Shown: piece after piece, positions 23,100 through 32,616 of the stretch
Numbering within the stretch: the stretch's first letter is position 1
Layout: each line of letters begins with the position of its first letter
Assembly: GCA_028712365.1 (NCBI GenBank)
Contig: JAQTQE010000009.1
Coordinates: 1 to 58,615 of the forward strand
DNA: 58,615 nt
Reading direction: 5' to 3'
DNA from: a bacterium
GTDB lineage: Bacteria > CAYTYR01 > UBA6262
Translations under genes and position numbers: made by a program
Notes under the pieces: model-generated
Seen by the model: only the letters and a program-made list of their open reading frames with translations
What the model was told of the DNA's origin: nothing
The model's database searches: none

Positions 23100-25158
23100 A
23101 AAAATAATGTGTTTTACAGCTGCGTTATTATTAGCCATTAATTTAAGTTATCCAGTTTCTACTTATGCCCAGACGGCAATCTTTGATTTAGGACAAGTGG
23201 TTGTTTCGGAAGATGAGGATGAGAAAGATAAATTAACGATTGAGGAAAAAACAAAGATCAGCCAGAAGACACTTAAATCGCATAAGGTTGTTGACCTTGC
23301 TGAGATAATATCTGATGAACTCATAGAAGCGTCAATGGTTCGTAAAAGTGGCTATGGGAACGAAATCGGATTGAGAGGTTTTACAAAAAGCAACCTGCGA
23401 TTTACTCTAGACGATACGCTTATTGAAGGTTCCTGCGGTAGTCGTAAGGATCCGCCTCTATCTCACATCAACCTGTTAACCATAAATAAAATTGAAGTTA
23501 AAGAAGGGCCTTATGATGTAAGCGTTCCCGGAGCTTTAGGTGGCGATATCAATGTCATAACAAAGGAAACTCAAAAAGACATTCATGGTGAGGTACTTTC
23601 AAAAAATGGTTCTTTTGGTTATTTGAGTCAAGGCGGATATATAACTGGAGGAAACGACTGTTTTCAGGGGTTATTCGGATATAACTACTCTAAATCCGGA
23701 CAGTATAAAGACGGTGCGGGAAATAAATTGAACAGTTGCAACCCGGCTTACAATGATGCTGGAAAAAGCATGGACGCCTTCAAGAAGAATGATCTTTGGG
23801 GTAAGGTGTCGGTTAAACCTGCCGAGAATCAAGAATTGCTTATTTCTTCTTCATATGGCGAGGCTAGCGATATCATGACGCCCCGTGTGGCTATGGATAC
23901 TGAGAAAGAGAAGACATATCTTAATAAGGTCGAATATATATTTGATGACCTTGGTTCTATTTCCGAGCAATTGAAGCTGTCTGCCTATTATAATCGCGTT
24001 GAGCATTATCCTTATGGTAAATACAGGATAGGGGGCGTTAATAATAAAAGAATAGAAGCGATTTCAGCGATTACCGGAGCGCAGATTGAGAATAAGATGC
24101 CGAGCGATCTGGCAGTATTCACTTACGGGACTGATTTTTATCACCGGAATTGGTACGGCGATATATTTGATAGGGATTACGGTACAATCATCAACAATGA
24201 ATTGTTCCCGGATGTGAATGAGCTTGATTTTGGTTTATATGTTAAGGCGGAGCGAGACATCGGCAAATTATCCGCGATAGTTGGATTAAGAATAGATATT
24301 TTTCATTCAAAGGCGGATGAGGATTTAAAATTCAGTAAAGCCATGACCGATACCAATGCGCAGACGGATGTTCTGCCCGGAGCGAATGTGTTTTTAAAAT
24401 ATTTTCTAACTAAAGACAGCAATATTTTCGGCGGTATCGGCCTGACGAACCGCATGCCTACGACAGTTGAACGCTATGTACAAGAAGGGGTTACATACTA
24501 CGGAAATCCTGATCTTAAGCCGTCGCGAAATCTTGAGACCGATCTTGGATTTGAAACCAAACTTATGGAGCGGTTAAAATTCAAAACAAAAGGTTTTTAC
24601 AGCTATCTGCCTGATTATATTTATCAGCAGGTAAGAGGCGGAGTTAAAACGTATACGAATATCAATGCTTATATGTTCGGAGGCGACGCGACAACTACGT
24701 ACGACTTGTCACAGGGGTTCGCGGCAGAAGGTGGCCTGGCCTATCAACGAGGCAGAAAGTTTAGTCAACCGGCGAGTAATAATGATAAGGATTTAGCCGA
24801 GATTCCCCCGCTTAAAACAAAGATCGCTTTGAATTATGACAAAAACAAGTTCTTTGCTATTTACGAATGGATACACTCACTGGATAGTAAGAATATTGAC
24901 TGCGATGCCGGAGAAACGCTTCTTAAGGGATGGGATGTGTTTAATTTCAGGGTGGGTTATCAGTTTGTCGAAAAGGAAGGTAAAATGTCGGTTTTAGACG
25001 GTCTTAGTCTGAATATTGGGATTGATAATATGTTTGATAAAAAATATACGATGGCGAATTCTTACGAATACGACCCGACTGATCCAAGCGGAACGAATGT
25101 AAAAATAGTCAATGAGCCGGGCAGATTTATCTACGGTAGTCTTTCGTTTAGGTTCTAA
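23089..25158 (+). CDS. TonB-dependent outer-membrane receptor
   Basis: 689 residues with GTG start (AGGAGG 6 nt upstream). Signal peptide about 1-27 (ends STYAQT). Plug domain about 50-160: LRGFTKSNLRFTLDD, then INKIEVKEGPYDVSVPGALG and GDINVITKE. The rest is a 22-stranded beta-barrel pattern ending in the outer-membrane terminal Phe (YGSLSFRF). The plug is of the siderophore/vitamin-receptor kind; ligand unknown, metal or metal complex favoured by the His-rich upstream protein. Its energy partners exbB, exbD and tonB follow directly. Confidence 0.93.
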   Translation: MFSKKIMCFTAALLLAINLSYPVSTYAQTAIFDLGQVVVSEDEDEKDKLTIEEKTKISQKTLKSHKVVDLAEIISDELIEASMVRKSGYGNEIGLRGFTKSNLRFTLDDTLIEGSCGSRKDPPLSHINLLTINKIEVKEGPYDVSVPGALGGDINVITKETQKDIHGEVLSKNGSFGYLSQGGYITGGNDCFQGLFGYNYSKSGQYKDGAGNKLNSCNPAYNDAGKSMDAFKKNDLWGKVSVKPAENQELLISSSYGEASDIMTPRVAMDTEKEKTYLNKVEYIFDDLGSISEQLKLSAYYNRVEHYPYGKYRIGGVNNKRIEAISAITGAQIENKMPSDLAVFTYGTDFYHRNWYGDIFDRDYGTIINNELFPDVNELDFGLYVKAERDIGKLSAIVGLRIDIFHSKADEDLKFSKAMTDTNAQTDVLPGANVFLKYFLTKDSNIFGGIGLTNRMPTTVERYVQEGVTYYGNPDLKPSRNLETDLGFETKLMERLKFKTKGFYSYLPDYIYQQVRGGVKTYTNINAYMFGGDATTTYDLSQGFAAEGGLAYQRGRKFSQPASNNDKDLAEIPPLKTKIALNYDKNKFFAIYEWIHSLDSKNIDCDAGETLLKGWDVFNFRVGYQFVEKEGKMSVLDGLSLNIGIDNMFDKKYTMANSYEYDPTDPSGTNVKIVNEPGRFIYGSLSFRF

Positions 25159-25217
25159 TCAATCTTTCGACTTCCCAGGGTTAAAGTCCAGGGTATGCTC
25201 AGGATTAATAATGAGCG

Positions 25218-25255
25218 GCGCTTTATACTACGGCCTAAAGGCCGTAGTATGGCGC
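25218..25255 (+). other. Strong hairpin between TonB receptor and exbB
   Basis: GCGC-ttta-TACTACGGCC, loop TAAA, GGCCGTAGTA-tg-GCGC: a perfect 10-bp inner stem (25226-25249) and a 4-bp outer stem. No T-run follows, so it is not a standard terminator; it may stabilise or process the mRNA so that receptor and exbB are made in different amounts. Confidence 0.6.
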
Positions 25256-25285
25256 TGTCGAATCTATCAATTGGAGGGATAAGAC

Positions 25286-25882
25286 ATGTATAGTCTGTTT
25301 ATTAAGGGTGGTTTTCTTATGTGGCCGATTGCTTTATGTTCAATCGTGTCCTTAACTATAATCCTGGAAAGGTTTTATTATTTCAATAAAACGCGGCCTA
25401 AAAGTAATAATGTGGCTGAGCGGGTGCATCTTATGATAAGGAACAATAAGATCGAAGAGGCTTTTTCCGTTGCGGATGAGGATAATAGTTTTTTGGGAAG
25501 ATTATTATGCGTAGGGATAAAGGTCATGAATCGGCCAGTTGAAGAAAGGCAGAAGATTTTCCGCCGAGCTGGCTCAAGAGAACTGGAGCAAGCGGATACG
25601 CGGCTGCGTGTTCTTTCTGTAATAGGAAATATCTCTACTCTGCTGGGACTTACAGGGACAGTCACGGGAATGATACAGACGTTTATGAAGATTGAAAAAA
25701 TTGGAGGGATTGCCGAAGTTTCTGTTTTGGCCGGAGGCATCTGGGAAGCGCTTCTGACTACCGCTGCTGGATTATTCGTAGCGATTCCTACGCTTATTTT
25801 CTATCATTATTTTGAAGGAGTGGTCGATAACAGGGCGATACAGATGAAGAATGTCGCTGCTGATATTTTTAATATTAATTAA
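25286..25882 (+). CDS. exbB: ExbB/TolQ-type proton channel subunit
   Basis: 198 residues, inner membrane. One N-terminal TM (about 10-30), a cytoplasmic loop, and two C-terminal TMs: VIGNISTLLGLTGTVTGMIQTF and WEALLTTAAGLFVAIPTLIFY, with the conserved Thr and Gly residues of MotA/TolQ/ExbB channels. Works with ExbD and TonB to power the receptor. SD GGAGGG 8-9 nt before ATG. Confidence 0.94.
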   Translation: MYSLFIKGGFLMWPIALCSIVSLTIILERFYYFNKTRPKSNNVAERVHLMIRNNKIEEAFSVADEDNSFLGRLLCVGIKVMNRPVEERQKIFRRAGSRELEQADTRLRVLSVIGNISTLLGLTGTVTGMIQTFMKIEKIGGIAEVSVLAGGIWEALLTTAAGLFVAIPTLIFYHYFEGVVDNRAIQMKNVAADIFNIN

Positions 25883-25897
25883 GTAAGGAGAATTTTG

Positions 25898-26323
25898 ATG
25901 ACGGGATTAGAATTTGAAAGACGGAAAAAACCAGAGTCGGATATAAACATGACACCTCTTATTGATATGGTATTTCTGCTTCTTATTTTCTTTGTGCTTT
26001 CTTCGCATTTTGTTTCTCATGAAGGATTCAAGGTGAAACTACCGAAGGCCATGTATGCAAAGACGCAGAAAAATGAACAAATGACAATTTTTATCAATAA
26101 AGAAGGTGATATTTTCTTAAATGATACAAAGGTTCGGCTTGAGAATCTTACGTTGTCGATTAAATCTGGATTAAGCACAGCGACTTCAAAAACAGTGGTT
26201 ATTAAGGCTGATGAAGATGTTAATTTAGGATTAGCCGTCAAAGTGATGGATATTGCCAAAGAGGCAAACGCAGACAGCCTTGTCATATCCACTAAGACAA
26301 TAAACGATGAAAAAGATAAATGA
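25898..26323 (+). CDS. exbD: ExbD/TolR-type subunit
   Basis: 141 residues from ATG 25898 (AAGGAG 7 nt upstream). Single TM with the essential Asp: NMTPLIDMVFLLLIFFVLSS. The periplasmic domain begins FKVKLPKA and ends with the typical VIKADEDVNLGLAVKVMDIAKEA. Partner of ExbB. Its end overlaps the tonB start by 17 nt. Confidence 0.94.
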   Translation: MTGLEFERRKKPESDINMTPLIDMVFLLLIFFVLSSHFVSHEGFKVKLPKAMYAKTQKNEQMTIFINKEGDIFLNDTKVRLENLTLSIKSGLSTATSKTVVIKADEDVNLGLAVKVMDIAKEANADSLVISTKTINDEKDK

Positions 26324-26903
26324 GACACAGGTTTGTTTTCTTATATCGCTTATCGCTCATATTGGGCTGATCGGAGCGAGTGCCTTTAACTTTAATCCAA
26401 TCAAGCAAGAAAAACCGTTTGATGTTGAATTTGAGGTTGAAGAAGAGATATTGCCTGAACGATATGAAGTAAAAAACGACAAGAAAATAGAAAAACCGAT
26501 TAGGGAAAAGAAAGAGGTCGTCGAGCCGGTAACAGAAGAGTCAGCCGCTGAAGTGATTTCGAAGCCCAAAAAAATCGATGACGAGCTTAAAAATTCCCTC
26601 TTGCGATATCAAGACAGCATAAAGCAGAAAATTCAGAAAGAAAAGCAATACCCGCGTTGGGCGCTACGAGCAGGCCATGAAGGAGATGCGCGCATAGCTT
26701 TTTCTGTTTTATCTTCTGGCCAGATTAAGGATCTAAAACTACTTAAATCATCTGGGTTTGATGAGCTTGATAAAGAAGCGCTGGCTGCTGTTAAACGCGC
26801 CAGCCCGTTTTTGTCATTTCCGGACGTCTTTACAGATGATATAATAGATATCGAGTTGGATATTGTTTTTCATATTATGGTTAGATCTAAGGAAGCTATA
26901 TAG
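26307..26903 (+). CDS. tonB: TonB energy-transducing protein
   Basis: 198 residues. N-terminal TM (about 8-26), a Glu/Lys/Pro/Val spacer with several EKP and PVTEE elements (about 35-85), and a C-terminal TonB domain: YPRWALRAGHEGDARIAFSV, GQIKDLKLLKSSGFDELDKE, ALAAVKRASPF. The start overlaps exbD, indicating coupling. Transfers inner-membrane proton energy to the receptor at 23089. Confidence 0.93.
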   Translation: MKKINETQVCFLISLIAHIGLIGASAFNFNPIKQEKPFDVEFEVEEEILPERYEVKNDKKIEKPIREKKEVVEPVTEESAAEVISKPKKIDDELKNSLLRYQDSIKQKIQKEKQYPRWALRAGHEGDARIAFSVLSSGQIKDLKLLKSSGFDELDKEALAAVKRASPFLSFPDVFTDDIIDIELDIVFHIMVRSKEAI

Positions 26904-26923
26904 ATACAATAGCGATATTGTAT
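26904..26923 (+). terminator. Weak hairpin at end of TonB module
   Basis: ATACAATA-GCGA-TATTGTAT, a perfect 8-bp but AT-rich stem starting right after the tonB stop, followed by TCCCATTATTATTT. A possible weak terminator. The rest of the gap to 27146 is AT-rich with no gene I can support. Confidence 0.35.
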
Positions 26924-27146
26924 TCCCATTATTATTTATCAAGAGTAATAAAACAAATAAATTCAGTACCGTTGAACAATAAGATAAACATTAATAAATC
27001 GCCGAAAAAATGCTTGTGAAATATATGATATTTTATTGGTTTATAATTAAGGATAAACAATGCTAATCATGGGAACGGCTATAAAATGTATTATCTATAT
27101 CATATAATAAGACAGGAAAAAGCTGTTCTTGCCAGTTTTTATTTAT

Positions 27147-27175
27147 TTGACACCGACCCCAAAAACCGCTATAAT
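27147..27175 (+). promoter_or_regulatory. Consensus sigma70 promoter for the ferredoxin oxidoreductase operon
   Basis: TTGACA (27147-27152), 17-nt spacer, TATAAT (27170-27175): both hexamers perfect. Transcription would start near 27182, giving a leader of about 20 nt before vorD. Confidence 0.85.
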
Positions 27176-27202
27176 ATATTGAATAATCTAATAGGAGCAC
27201 CT

Positions 27203-27406
27203 ATGCCTAAAATCATCATTGCCCAAAATAAATGTAAGGGCTGTGAACTGTGTATTTTAACCTGCCCGAAAAAGAATATCCGGTTGAGCCAGAAAATGAA
27301 TAAGAAGGGTTTTCACTATATTGAGATAATTGACCCGGATAAATGTAACGCTTGTGGCTTATGCTTCCAGGTCTGTCCTGATGTAGCGATTGAAATATGG
27401 AAATGA
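27203..27406 (+). CDS. vorD: 2-oxoacid:ferredoxin oxidoreductase delta subunit (2[4Fe-4S] ferredoxin)
   Basis: 67 residues from ATG 27203 (AGGAG 5 nt upstream); the upstream open frame precedes the promoter and is not used. Two cluster motifs, CKGCELCILTCPKKNI and CNACGLCFQVCPDVAI. It brings electrons out of the TPP enzyme encoded next. The stop overlaps the frame of vorB. Confidence 0.93.
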   Translation: MPKIIIAQNKCKGCELCILTCPKKNIRLSQKMNKKGFHYIEIIDPDKCNACGLCFQVCPDVAIEIWK

Positions 27407-27420
27407 AGCGGGGAAACAGG

Positions 27421-28464
27421 ATGACAACAAAAAGATTAATGAAAGGTAATGAAGCTCTGGGAGAAGGCGCCATCCAGGCAGGTTGCGGAGCCTATTTTGG
27501 CTATCCCATTACCCCGCAAAATGAGCTGACCGAATATATGTCCCGCCGGATGCTGGAAGAAAACCGTGTTTTTATCCAATCGGAAAGCGAACTGGCAGCG
27601 ATCAACATGGTGTTTGGCGCCAGCGTGGCTGGAGCCAGGGCTATGACCTCATCTTCTTCTCCAGGAGTTAGCTTGAAACAGGAAGGCCTTTCCTATATGG
27701 CTGGCTGTGAATTACCCGGTCTGGTGGTCAACGTGCAGCGGGGAGGTCCTGGATTAGGGAATATTTCCGGTTCGCAAGCAGACTATTTCCAAGCAGTAAA
27801 AGGCGGGGGGCATGGCGATTACCACCTGATCGTGTTAACTCCGGGATCCGTACAGGAACTCTATGAAATGCCGGCTTTGGCGTTTAGTTTAAGCGAAAAA
27901 TATCGCACTCCGGCCATGATCCTGACAGACGGGATACTGGCTCAGATGCAAGAGCCGATGGAAGCGGTAAAAATTGATACTACCAGGGATGAGAATAGGG
28001 ACTGGATATTAGACGGTTGTAAAGGGCGTGCCCCGCGGAAAATAAGGTCCTTGTTAATGGAAGAAGGGGCTTTAGAAGCCCATAACCGGCACTTACAGGA
28101 TAAATACAATTTGATCAAAACACAGGAACAGCGGTACCAGCTTATTAATGAGCAAGCTGAGATCATGCTGGTCGCCTATGGTATTAGTGCCCGCGTTTGC
28201 TATACAGCGATCCAGGAAGCCAATAAAAAAGGTGCTAAGCTTGGATTGCTCAGGCCACTAACGGTCTGGCCATTCCCCGAAAAGATATTACAAGAGCTGG
28301 CCCTAAAAGTGAAAGCTTTCTTAGTAGTAGAATTGAATGCCGGCCAAATGGTAGAGGATGTTAAATTAGCGGTCAACGGTAAAACCCCGGTTCATTTCTA
28401 CGGCCGGGCTGGCGGTGCTTGCGTCACTCCCGGAGAAATATTGAAGGAAATTGAAAAAATATGA
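27421..28464 (+). CDS. vorB: 2-oxoacid:ferredoxin oxidoreductase alpha subunit
   Basis: 347 residues from ATG 27421. The N-terminus [19 protein letters not shown] and [19 protein letters not shown] are typical of VorB/KorA-type alpha subunits; [15 protein letters not shown] and [12 protein letters not shown] follow. It oxidatively decarboxylates a 2-oxoacid to the acyl-CoA with reduced ferredoxin. The SSSSPG and GGPGLG pattern favours the branched-chain (Vor) or 2-oxoglutarate (Kor) enzyme over pyruvate synthase; the substrate cannot be fixed from sequence alone. Confidence 0.93.
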   Translation: MTTKRLMKGNEALGEGAIQAGCGAYFGYPITPQNELTEYMSRRMLEENRVFIQSESELAAINMVFGASVAGARAMTSSSSPGVSLKQEGLSYMAGCELPGLVVNVQRGGPGLGNISGSQADYFQAVKGGGHGDYHLIVLTPGSVQELYEMPALAFSLSEKYRTPAMILTDGILAQMQEPMEAVKIDTTRDENRDWILDGCKGRAPRKIRSLLMEEGALEAHNRHLQDKYNLIKTQEQRYQLINEQAEIMLVAYGISARVCYTAIQEANKKGAKLGLLRPLTVWPFPEKILQELALKVKAFLVVELNAGQMVEDVKLAVNGKTPVHFYGRAGGACVTPGEILKEIEKI

Positions 28465-29204
28465 AAAAACTATTTTCTAAACCAGAAAGCCTGACTGATA
28501 CTGACCATAAATATTGTCCCGGTTGCGGACACGGCATCGTGCATCGCCTAGTCGCGGAAGTTATTGATGAGTTAGGCATCAGGGAAAAAACTATCGGCAT
28601 AGCTCCGGTAGGTTGCGCGGTATTTGCTTACGATTACTGGAATTTCGATGTCACTGAAGCCTCGCATGGCCGCCCGCCAGCCGTAGCTACCGGCATCAAG
28701 AGATTCTTACCTGACCGGGTGGTCTTCACCTATCAAGGAGACGGGGACCTAGCTGCTATCGGTATGGCAGAAACTATACATGCCGCTAACCGGGGAGAGA
28801 ACATTACCGTTATTTTCATCAATAATGCCATCTACGGCATGACCACCGGGCAAATGGCACCCACCAGCCTGTTAGGCATGAAGACAACCACCTCGCCATT
28901 CGGACGAGATCCTAAGCTCGCCGGGTATCCGATAAGAGTAGGAGAATTGCTATCTACCTTGGAAGGGACAACGTTTCTAGCGCGCTGCGCCGTTGATTCA
29001 GCTAAACACGTGCTTGATGCCAAGAAAGCTATTAAGAAAGCTTTTGAAGTACAATTAGCAGGGAAGGGATATTCAATGGTTGAGATATTATCCCAATGTC
29101 CTCCTAACTGGAAAAAATCTGTGCCAGAATCTTTGGAATACGTGCGCAAGGAAATGATGTCTTATTTTCCACTCGGCGTGATTAAAGACAAAACAAAGGC
29201 TTAA
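28461..29204 (+). CDS. vorA: 2-oxoacid:ferredoxin oxidoreductase beta subunit (TPP-binding)
   Basis: 247 residues, ATG overlapping the alpha stop (ATGA). [16 protein letters not shown] near the N-terminus and the thiamine-pyrophosphate motif [30 protein letters not shown] (in two parts, GDGDLAAIG and INNAIYGMT). TGQMAPTS follows, as in KorB/VorA. Confidence 0.94.
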   Translation: MKKLFSKPESLTDTDHKYCPGCGHGIVHRLVAEVIDELGIREKTIGIAPVGCAVFAYDYWNFDVTEASHGRPPAVATGIKRFLPDRVVFTYQGDGDLAAIGMAETIHAANRGENITVIFINNAIYGMTTGQMAPTSLLGMKTTTSPFGRDPKLAGYPIRVGELLSTLEGTTFLARCAVDSAKHVLDAKKAIKKAFEVQLAGKGYSMVEILSQCPPNWKKSVPESLEYVRKEMMSYFPLGVIKDKTKA

Positions 29205-29208
29205 TAAC

Positions 29209-29742
29209 ATGAGAGAAGAATTGATCATAGCAGGATTCGGAGGCCAGGGTATCATGTTCACCGGCACATTACTGTCCCAAGCCGCCATGATAGAGGGTAA
29301 ATTTGTTACTTATTTCCCATCCTATGGAGCCGAGGTTCGCGGAGGCACTGCCAATTGCTGCGTGACTATTGATGATACAACAATCGGCAGCCCGGTCATA
29401 ATCAATCCCGACAGCCTATTGATACTCAATAAGCCGTCACTGGACCGGTTCAAACCACGCCTTAAAAAAGGCGGATTACTCGTGCTAAATTCTACGTTGA
29501 TCGAAGATGAGGTAAAAGAGACCGACGCGAAAGTGGTGCGGCTGCCAGCCACAGATATAGCTGAGCGGAGCGGACAGATCAGGGTAGCCAATATAGTAGC
29601 TTTAGGGAAATACCTGGCCATCAGGAAAATTGTCAACCAGGAATCAGTATTACAGGCTCTGGAAGCGCTCTTGACTGGTAAGAAAAAAGAATTATTGGGT
29701 TTAAACCGGAAAGCTTTGATTACCGGCTATGAATATAAATAA
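29209..29742 (+). CDS. vorC: 2-oxoacid:ferredoxin oxidoreductase gamma subunit
   Basis: 177 residues. GFGGQGIMFTGTLLSQAAM, SYGAEVRGGTANCCVTI and the C-terminal LEALLTGKKKELLGLN mark the gamma (CoA-handling) subunit. It begins 4 nt after the beta gene and completes a delta-alpha-beta-gamma operon. Confidence 0.94.
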   Translation: MREELIIAGFGGQGIMFTGTLLSQAAMIEGKFVTYFPSYGAEVRGGTANCCVTIDDTTIGSPVIINPDSLLILNKPSLDRFKPRLKKGGLLVLNSTLIEDEVKETDAKVVRLPATDIAERSGQIRVANIVALGKYLAIRKIVNQESVLQALEALLTGKKKELLGLNRKALITGYEYK

Positions 29743-29743
29743 G

Positions 29744-29851
29744 TTATTAGTTGTAGAAGTAGGTATGGAAGTAGGTCTGAAGTTTTTAGTTTAGAGCCTA
29801 ACATCTATAGACCTCAGACTAAACTTACTTCTTAAACTAATACCCAAAGAC
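29744..29851 (+). repeat. Intergenic ~100-bp palindromic repeat, copy A
   Basis: Shares with 42511-42615, 48595-48702 and 51280-51390 (inverted) the core GGTATGGAAGTAGGT, GTTTAGAGCCTAAC and CAGACTAAACTTACTTC. The outer arms GAAGTA/TACTTC pair; inside, GTCTGA/TCAGAC and AGTTTAG/CTAAACT are complementary but in crossing order. It fills the gap between vorC and the acetyltransferase gene. Confidence 0.85.
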
Positions 29852-29874
29852 TTATTAAACAAAGGGAGAAAGAC

Positions 29875-30339
29875 ATGAAACTACGCAAGGCGAAAATGAA
29901 AGATGTCAGCGAGATCCAGAAGATCATCAACTCCTTTGCTGCCAACGGAGAGATGCTGCCACGGGCATTGAATGAGCTATATGAGAATATTCGTGATTTT
30001 GTGGTTATTGAAGACAAAGGCAAAGTCGTGGCCTGCGGCGCATTGCATGTTAATTGGGAAGACCTGGCAGAAGTAAAAGCGTTTGCTGTCGCTAAAAGCC
30101 ATCATCGTCAAGGATTAGGCAGTATACTGCTTAAAGCCTGCGTTAAAGAAGCCAAAGCCCTGGGGATAAAGAAGGTTTTTGCTCTTACTTATAAGCCGGC
30201 TTTCTTTAAGAAATACGGGTTTAGCGAGATAGATAAAATGAAATTACCGCACAAGATATGGAATGAATGCGTTAAATGTCCCAAGTTTCCTGATTGCGAT
30301 GAAATATGCCTGATCTACCCGAAAGGAGCTATAATATAA
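29875..30339 (+). CDS. GNAT N-acetyltransferase, short ArgA-like
   Basis: 154 residues, single GNAT fold. MKLRKAKMKDVSEIQKII at the start, acetyl-CoA loop KSHHRQGLGSILLK (Q/R-x-x-G-x-G/A), and a C-terminal LPHKIWNECVKCPKFPDCDE typical of the stand-alone N-acetylglutamate synthases of Thermus/Mycobacterium type. Likely function: glutamate N-acetylation for arginine synthesis; no other arg genes are close. GGGAGAAAG SD. The stop shares its last base with the ATG of the ABC ATPase gene. Confidence 0.85.
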   Translation: MKLRKAKMKDVSEIQKIINSFAANGEMLPRALNELYENIRDFVVIEDKGKVVACGALHVNWEDLAEVKAFAVAKSHHRQGLGSILLKACVKEAKALGIKKVFALTYKPAFFKKYGFSEIDKMKLPHKIWNECVKCPKFPDCDEICLIYPKGAII

Positions 30340-31094
30340 TGCCGGCAGTGAAGATAGAAAACCTGACCAAGATCTATAAAAAAAGATATTTCCTTAAACC
30401 ACGCTATAGCGTAGGTATAAAAAACCTGAACCTGGAAGTAGAAGAAGGCGAAACCTTTGGCTTACTGGGGCTTAATGGCTCTGGTAAAACAACGACGATC
30501 AAGCTTTTACTGGGCCTGCTTTTCGCGGACAGCGGACAAGCTTTTATTTACGGCCATAAAGTGCCGGATCGCCAAGCCAGCAACCTGATCGGGTACCTGC
30601 CGGAAGCGCCTTATTTCTACCGCTATCTCAGCGCCCAGGAAATAATAAATTTTTATGGCCGGTTGAGCGGTGTGCCGGAACAAAAGCGGCAAAAAAAGAT
30701 AGACGAATTATTAGAATTAGTGAACCTGACTAAAAACCGCCATAAACGCCTGACGGATTTTTCCAAAGGCATGTTGCAGCGCGTAGGTATCGCGCAAGCC
30801 CTGATCCACGATCCGAAGATCCTTTTCTTTGACGAGTTGATCACCGGTTTGGACCCGGTAGGAATAACGGAAATGCGGCAATTGTTATTACGTTTGAAAG
30901 AACAGAAGAAAACCATCTTCCTCAGCTCTCATATTATCAGTGAGATCGTGAAAGTATGCGATCGGGTGGGTATCCTGAAAGAAGGTTCTTTGGTGCGGAT
31001 AGTTGATTTGCGGCAATTGAAAAATAAAGATGAAGAATTGGAAAAAATATTCTTAAGCACGGTAATGCCGGCTGGTCAGGAGATAGTATCATGA
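30339..31094 (+). CDS. ABC transporter ATP-binding protein
   Basis: 251 residues from ATG 30339 (AAAGGAG 10 nt upstream). Walker A GLNGSGKTTTIKLL, Q-loop IGYLPEAPYFYRYL, signature DFSKGMLQRVGIAQAL and Walker B ILFFDELITGLDP (Pro of the usual DEP is Leu). The NatA/CcmA-like export class. It pairs with the ABC-2-type permease at 31091, overlapping by 4 nt. Confidence 0.93.
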   Translation: MPAVKIENLTKIYKKRYFLKPRYSVGIKNLNLEVEEGETFGLLGLNGSGKTTTIKLLLGLLFADSGQAFIYGHKVPDRQASNLIGYLPEAPYFYRYLSAQEIINFYGRLSGVPEQKRQKKIDELLELVNLTKNRHKRLTDFSKGMLQRVGIAQALIHDPKILFFDELITGLDPVGITEMRQLLLRLKEQKKTIFLSSHIISEIVKVCDRVGILKEGSLVRIVDLRQLKNKDEELEKIFLSTVMPAGQEIVS

Positions 31095-31858
31095 ATATAT
31101 TGCCGATAGCTGAATACACGATAATGGAAAATATCCGCAGTAAAATATTTTATATTTTATTGCTGTTCGTATTAATAATGATCGGTAGTTCGCTGGTGTT
31201 TTCATCATTGGCTCCATCTACTGAGGCCAGGGTGATCACAGATATAGGTTTGGCTTGCATCGAAATGTTTACCTTGATGACCGGTATTTTTGCCGCGGTC
31301 AACCTGGTATTGCAGGAAATTGAGAACAGGACCATCTACCTGCTCATGACCCGCCCATTACGCCGCTGGGAATATATCGTTGGGCGTTATCTGGGTGTAT
31401 TAGTGATCCTGTGCTTTAATATCGTTACCATGCTCTGCGTCTTAATGCTGCTGCTGAAGGTATCCACTAACTGGACCCTTGATCCAATGTTCATCTGGAG
31501 CGCGATAACCATCTTCTTTAAAATGATCATCATTATCGCTATCGCTATGACTGCCAGCCTGGTATTTACTTCCAGCGTTACAGCGATGGCTTTTAGTTTC
31601 CTGGTATGGGTGATCGGCCATTTCTCCAGTGAACTAAAACTGATGGCAGAGAAAGTCCAATCGCTTCTGGCGAAGGGGCTGCTTTATACATTATATTACA
31701 CTGTGCCGAATTTCCAGATATTTAATCTTAAGGATAAATTAGGCATACCAGAAGGCATGCCGATGGATGTGATCGCTTTAGTATTGTTATACGGCATTAC
31801 CTATGCGGTTATTCTATTAGTGATCGGTAGCCTGTTTTTTGCTAGGAAGGAGTTCTAG
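31091..31858 (+). CDS. ABC-2-type permease subunit
   Basis: 255 residues, six hydrophobic helices. The N-terminal MNILPIAEYTIMENIRSKIF and the RTIYLLMTRPLRRWEYIVGR segment after the second helix are typical of the ABC2_membrane/NosY group (cf. copper and gliding exporters). Cargo unknown. Coupled to genes on both sides (ATGA and TAGTG overlaps). Confidence 0.88.
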   Translation: MNILPIAEYTIMENIRSKIFYILLLFVLIMIGSSLVFSSLAPSTEARVITDIGLACIEMFTLMTGIFAAVNLVLQEIENRTIYLLMTRPLRRWEYIVGRYLGVLVILCFNIVTMLCVLMLLLKVSTNWTLDPMFIWSAITIFFKMIIIIAIAMTASLVFTSSVTAMAFSFLVWVIGHFSSELKLMAEKVQSLLAKGLLYTLYYTVPNFQIFNLKDKLGIPEGMPMDVIALVLLYGITYAVILLVIGSLFFARKEF

Positions 31859-32616
31859 TGCGTCGGGGAATAATAAGTATAATAATACTGGCAGTGATAC
31901 TTTTTAAACTGCAATCCACTATCGAAAGCAGGTATGTTTATCCATTTCCTCCTCTGACCACCATGAAATATGTGGAGGATAATCCCTATCTCGAATTGGG
32001 CGGTTTGTTTTTTGGCTTGCGTTCTCTGGCCGCGGACATTGCCTGGATCAAAACCCTGCAATACTATGGCGGTCCAAATGAAGATGCGATAAAGGAAGAA
32101 CACGAGCACCATACTAATGAAGAAGAGCATGAAGGCCATCATCATCATGATCTTCATGATAACGACATGACCGCCTACCGGAAACTATATTCTCTCTGTG
32201 CCCGGGCAGTTTGGCTGGATCCTTATTTTATGCATGTGTATAGTATTGGCAGCGCGGCTATCGGTTTTGTACAGGAACGCTATGATGAAGCAGCGCTGCT
32301 TTTAAAAGAAGGAGTAGTGTGGAATTATGATCCAAATAACGTCCAATATTGGCGCATGAATTATGCCTTAGCTGCTCTTGGCTATAACAAAGTAAAAGAT
32401 TACAAAAATACGATCGCTATCCTGGAAAAAATGATCGATCCAGTGGATAGTCCTTTGATCTTATTGCGGGTCCTGGCCAATACCTATGAAAAAAACGAGG
32501 ACTACGAAAAAGCCATAAAAATGTGGAGATTTATCAGCTACAAATTTCCCGAAGAAACAGAGCATGCAAATAAGAAAATGTCCTATCTAGACAAAAGGAT
32601 ATCTGAAATAAAATGA
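31858..32616 (+). CDS. Membrane-anchored TPR protein with a His-rich loop
   Basis: 252 residues, GTG start overlapping the permease stop by one base. One N-terminal TM/signal anchor (about 4-18), then a soluble domain with TPR-like helices (for example VQYWRMNYALAALGYNKVKDY, and YKNTIAILEKM). Between them, at about 78-101, lies a His/Glu cluster (EEHEHHTNEEEHEGHHHHDL), a probable metal-binding loop. Not a family I can name; co-translation with the ABC pair suggests an extracytoplasmic partner of that exporter. Confidence 0.8.
   Translation: MRRGIISIIILAVILFKLQSTIESRYVYPFPPLTTMKYVEDNPYLELGGLFFGLRSLAADIAWIKTLQYYGGPNEDAIKEEHEHHTNEEEHEGHHHHDLHDNDMTAYRKLYSLCARAVWLDPYFMHVYSIGSAAIGFVQERYDEAALLLKEGVVWNYDPNNVQYWRMNYALAALGYNKVKDYKNTIAILEKMIDPVDSPLILLRVLANTYEKNEDYEKAIKMWRFISYKFPEETEHANKKMSYLDKRISEIK

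Noticed and set aside
27086-27202. N-terminal extension of the ferredoxin subunit
   Set aside because: The open frame upstream of ATG 27203 contains the consensus promoter, so it cannot be translated from that transcript.
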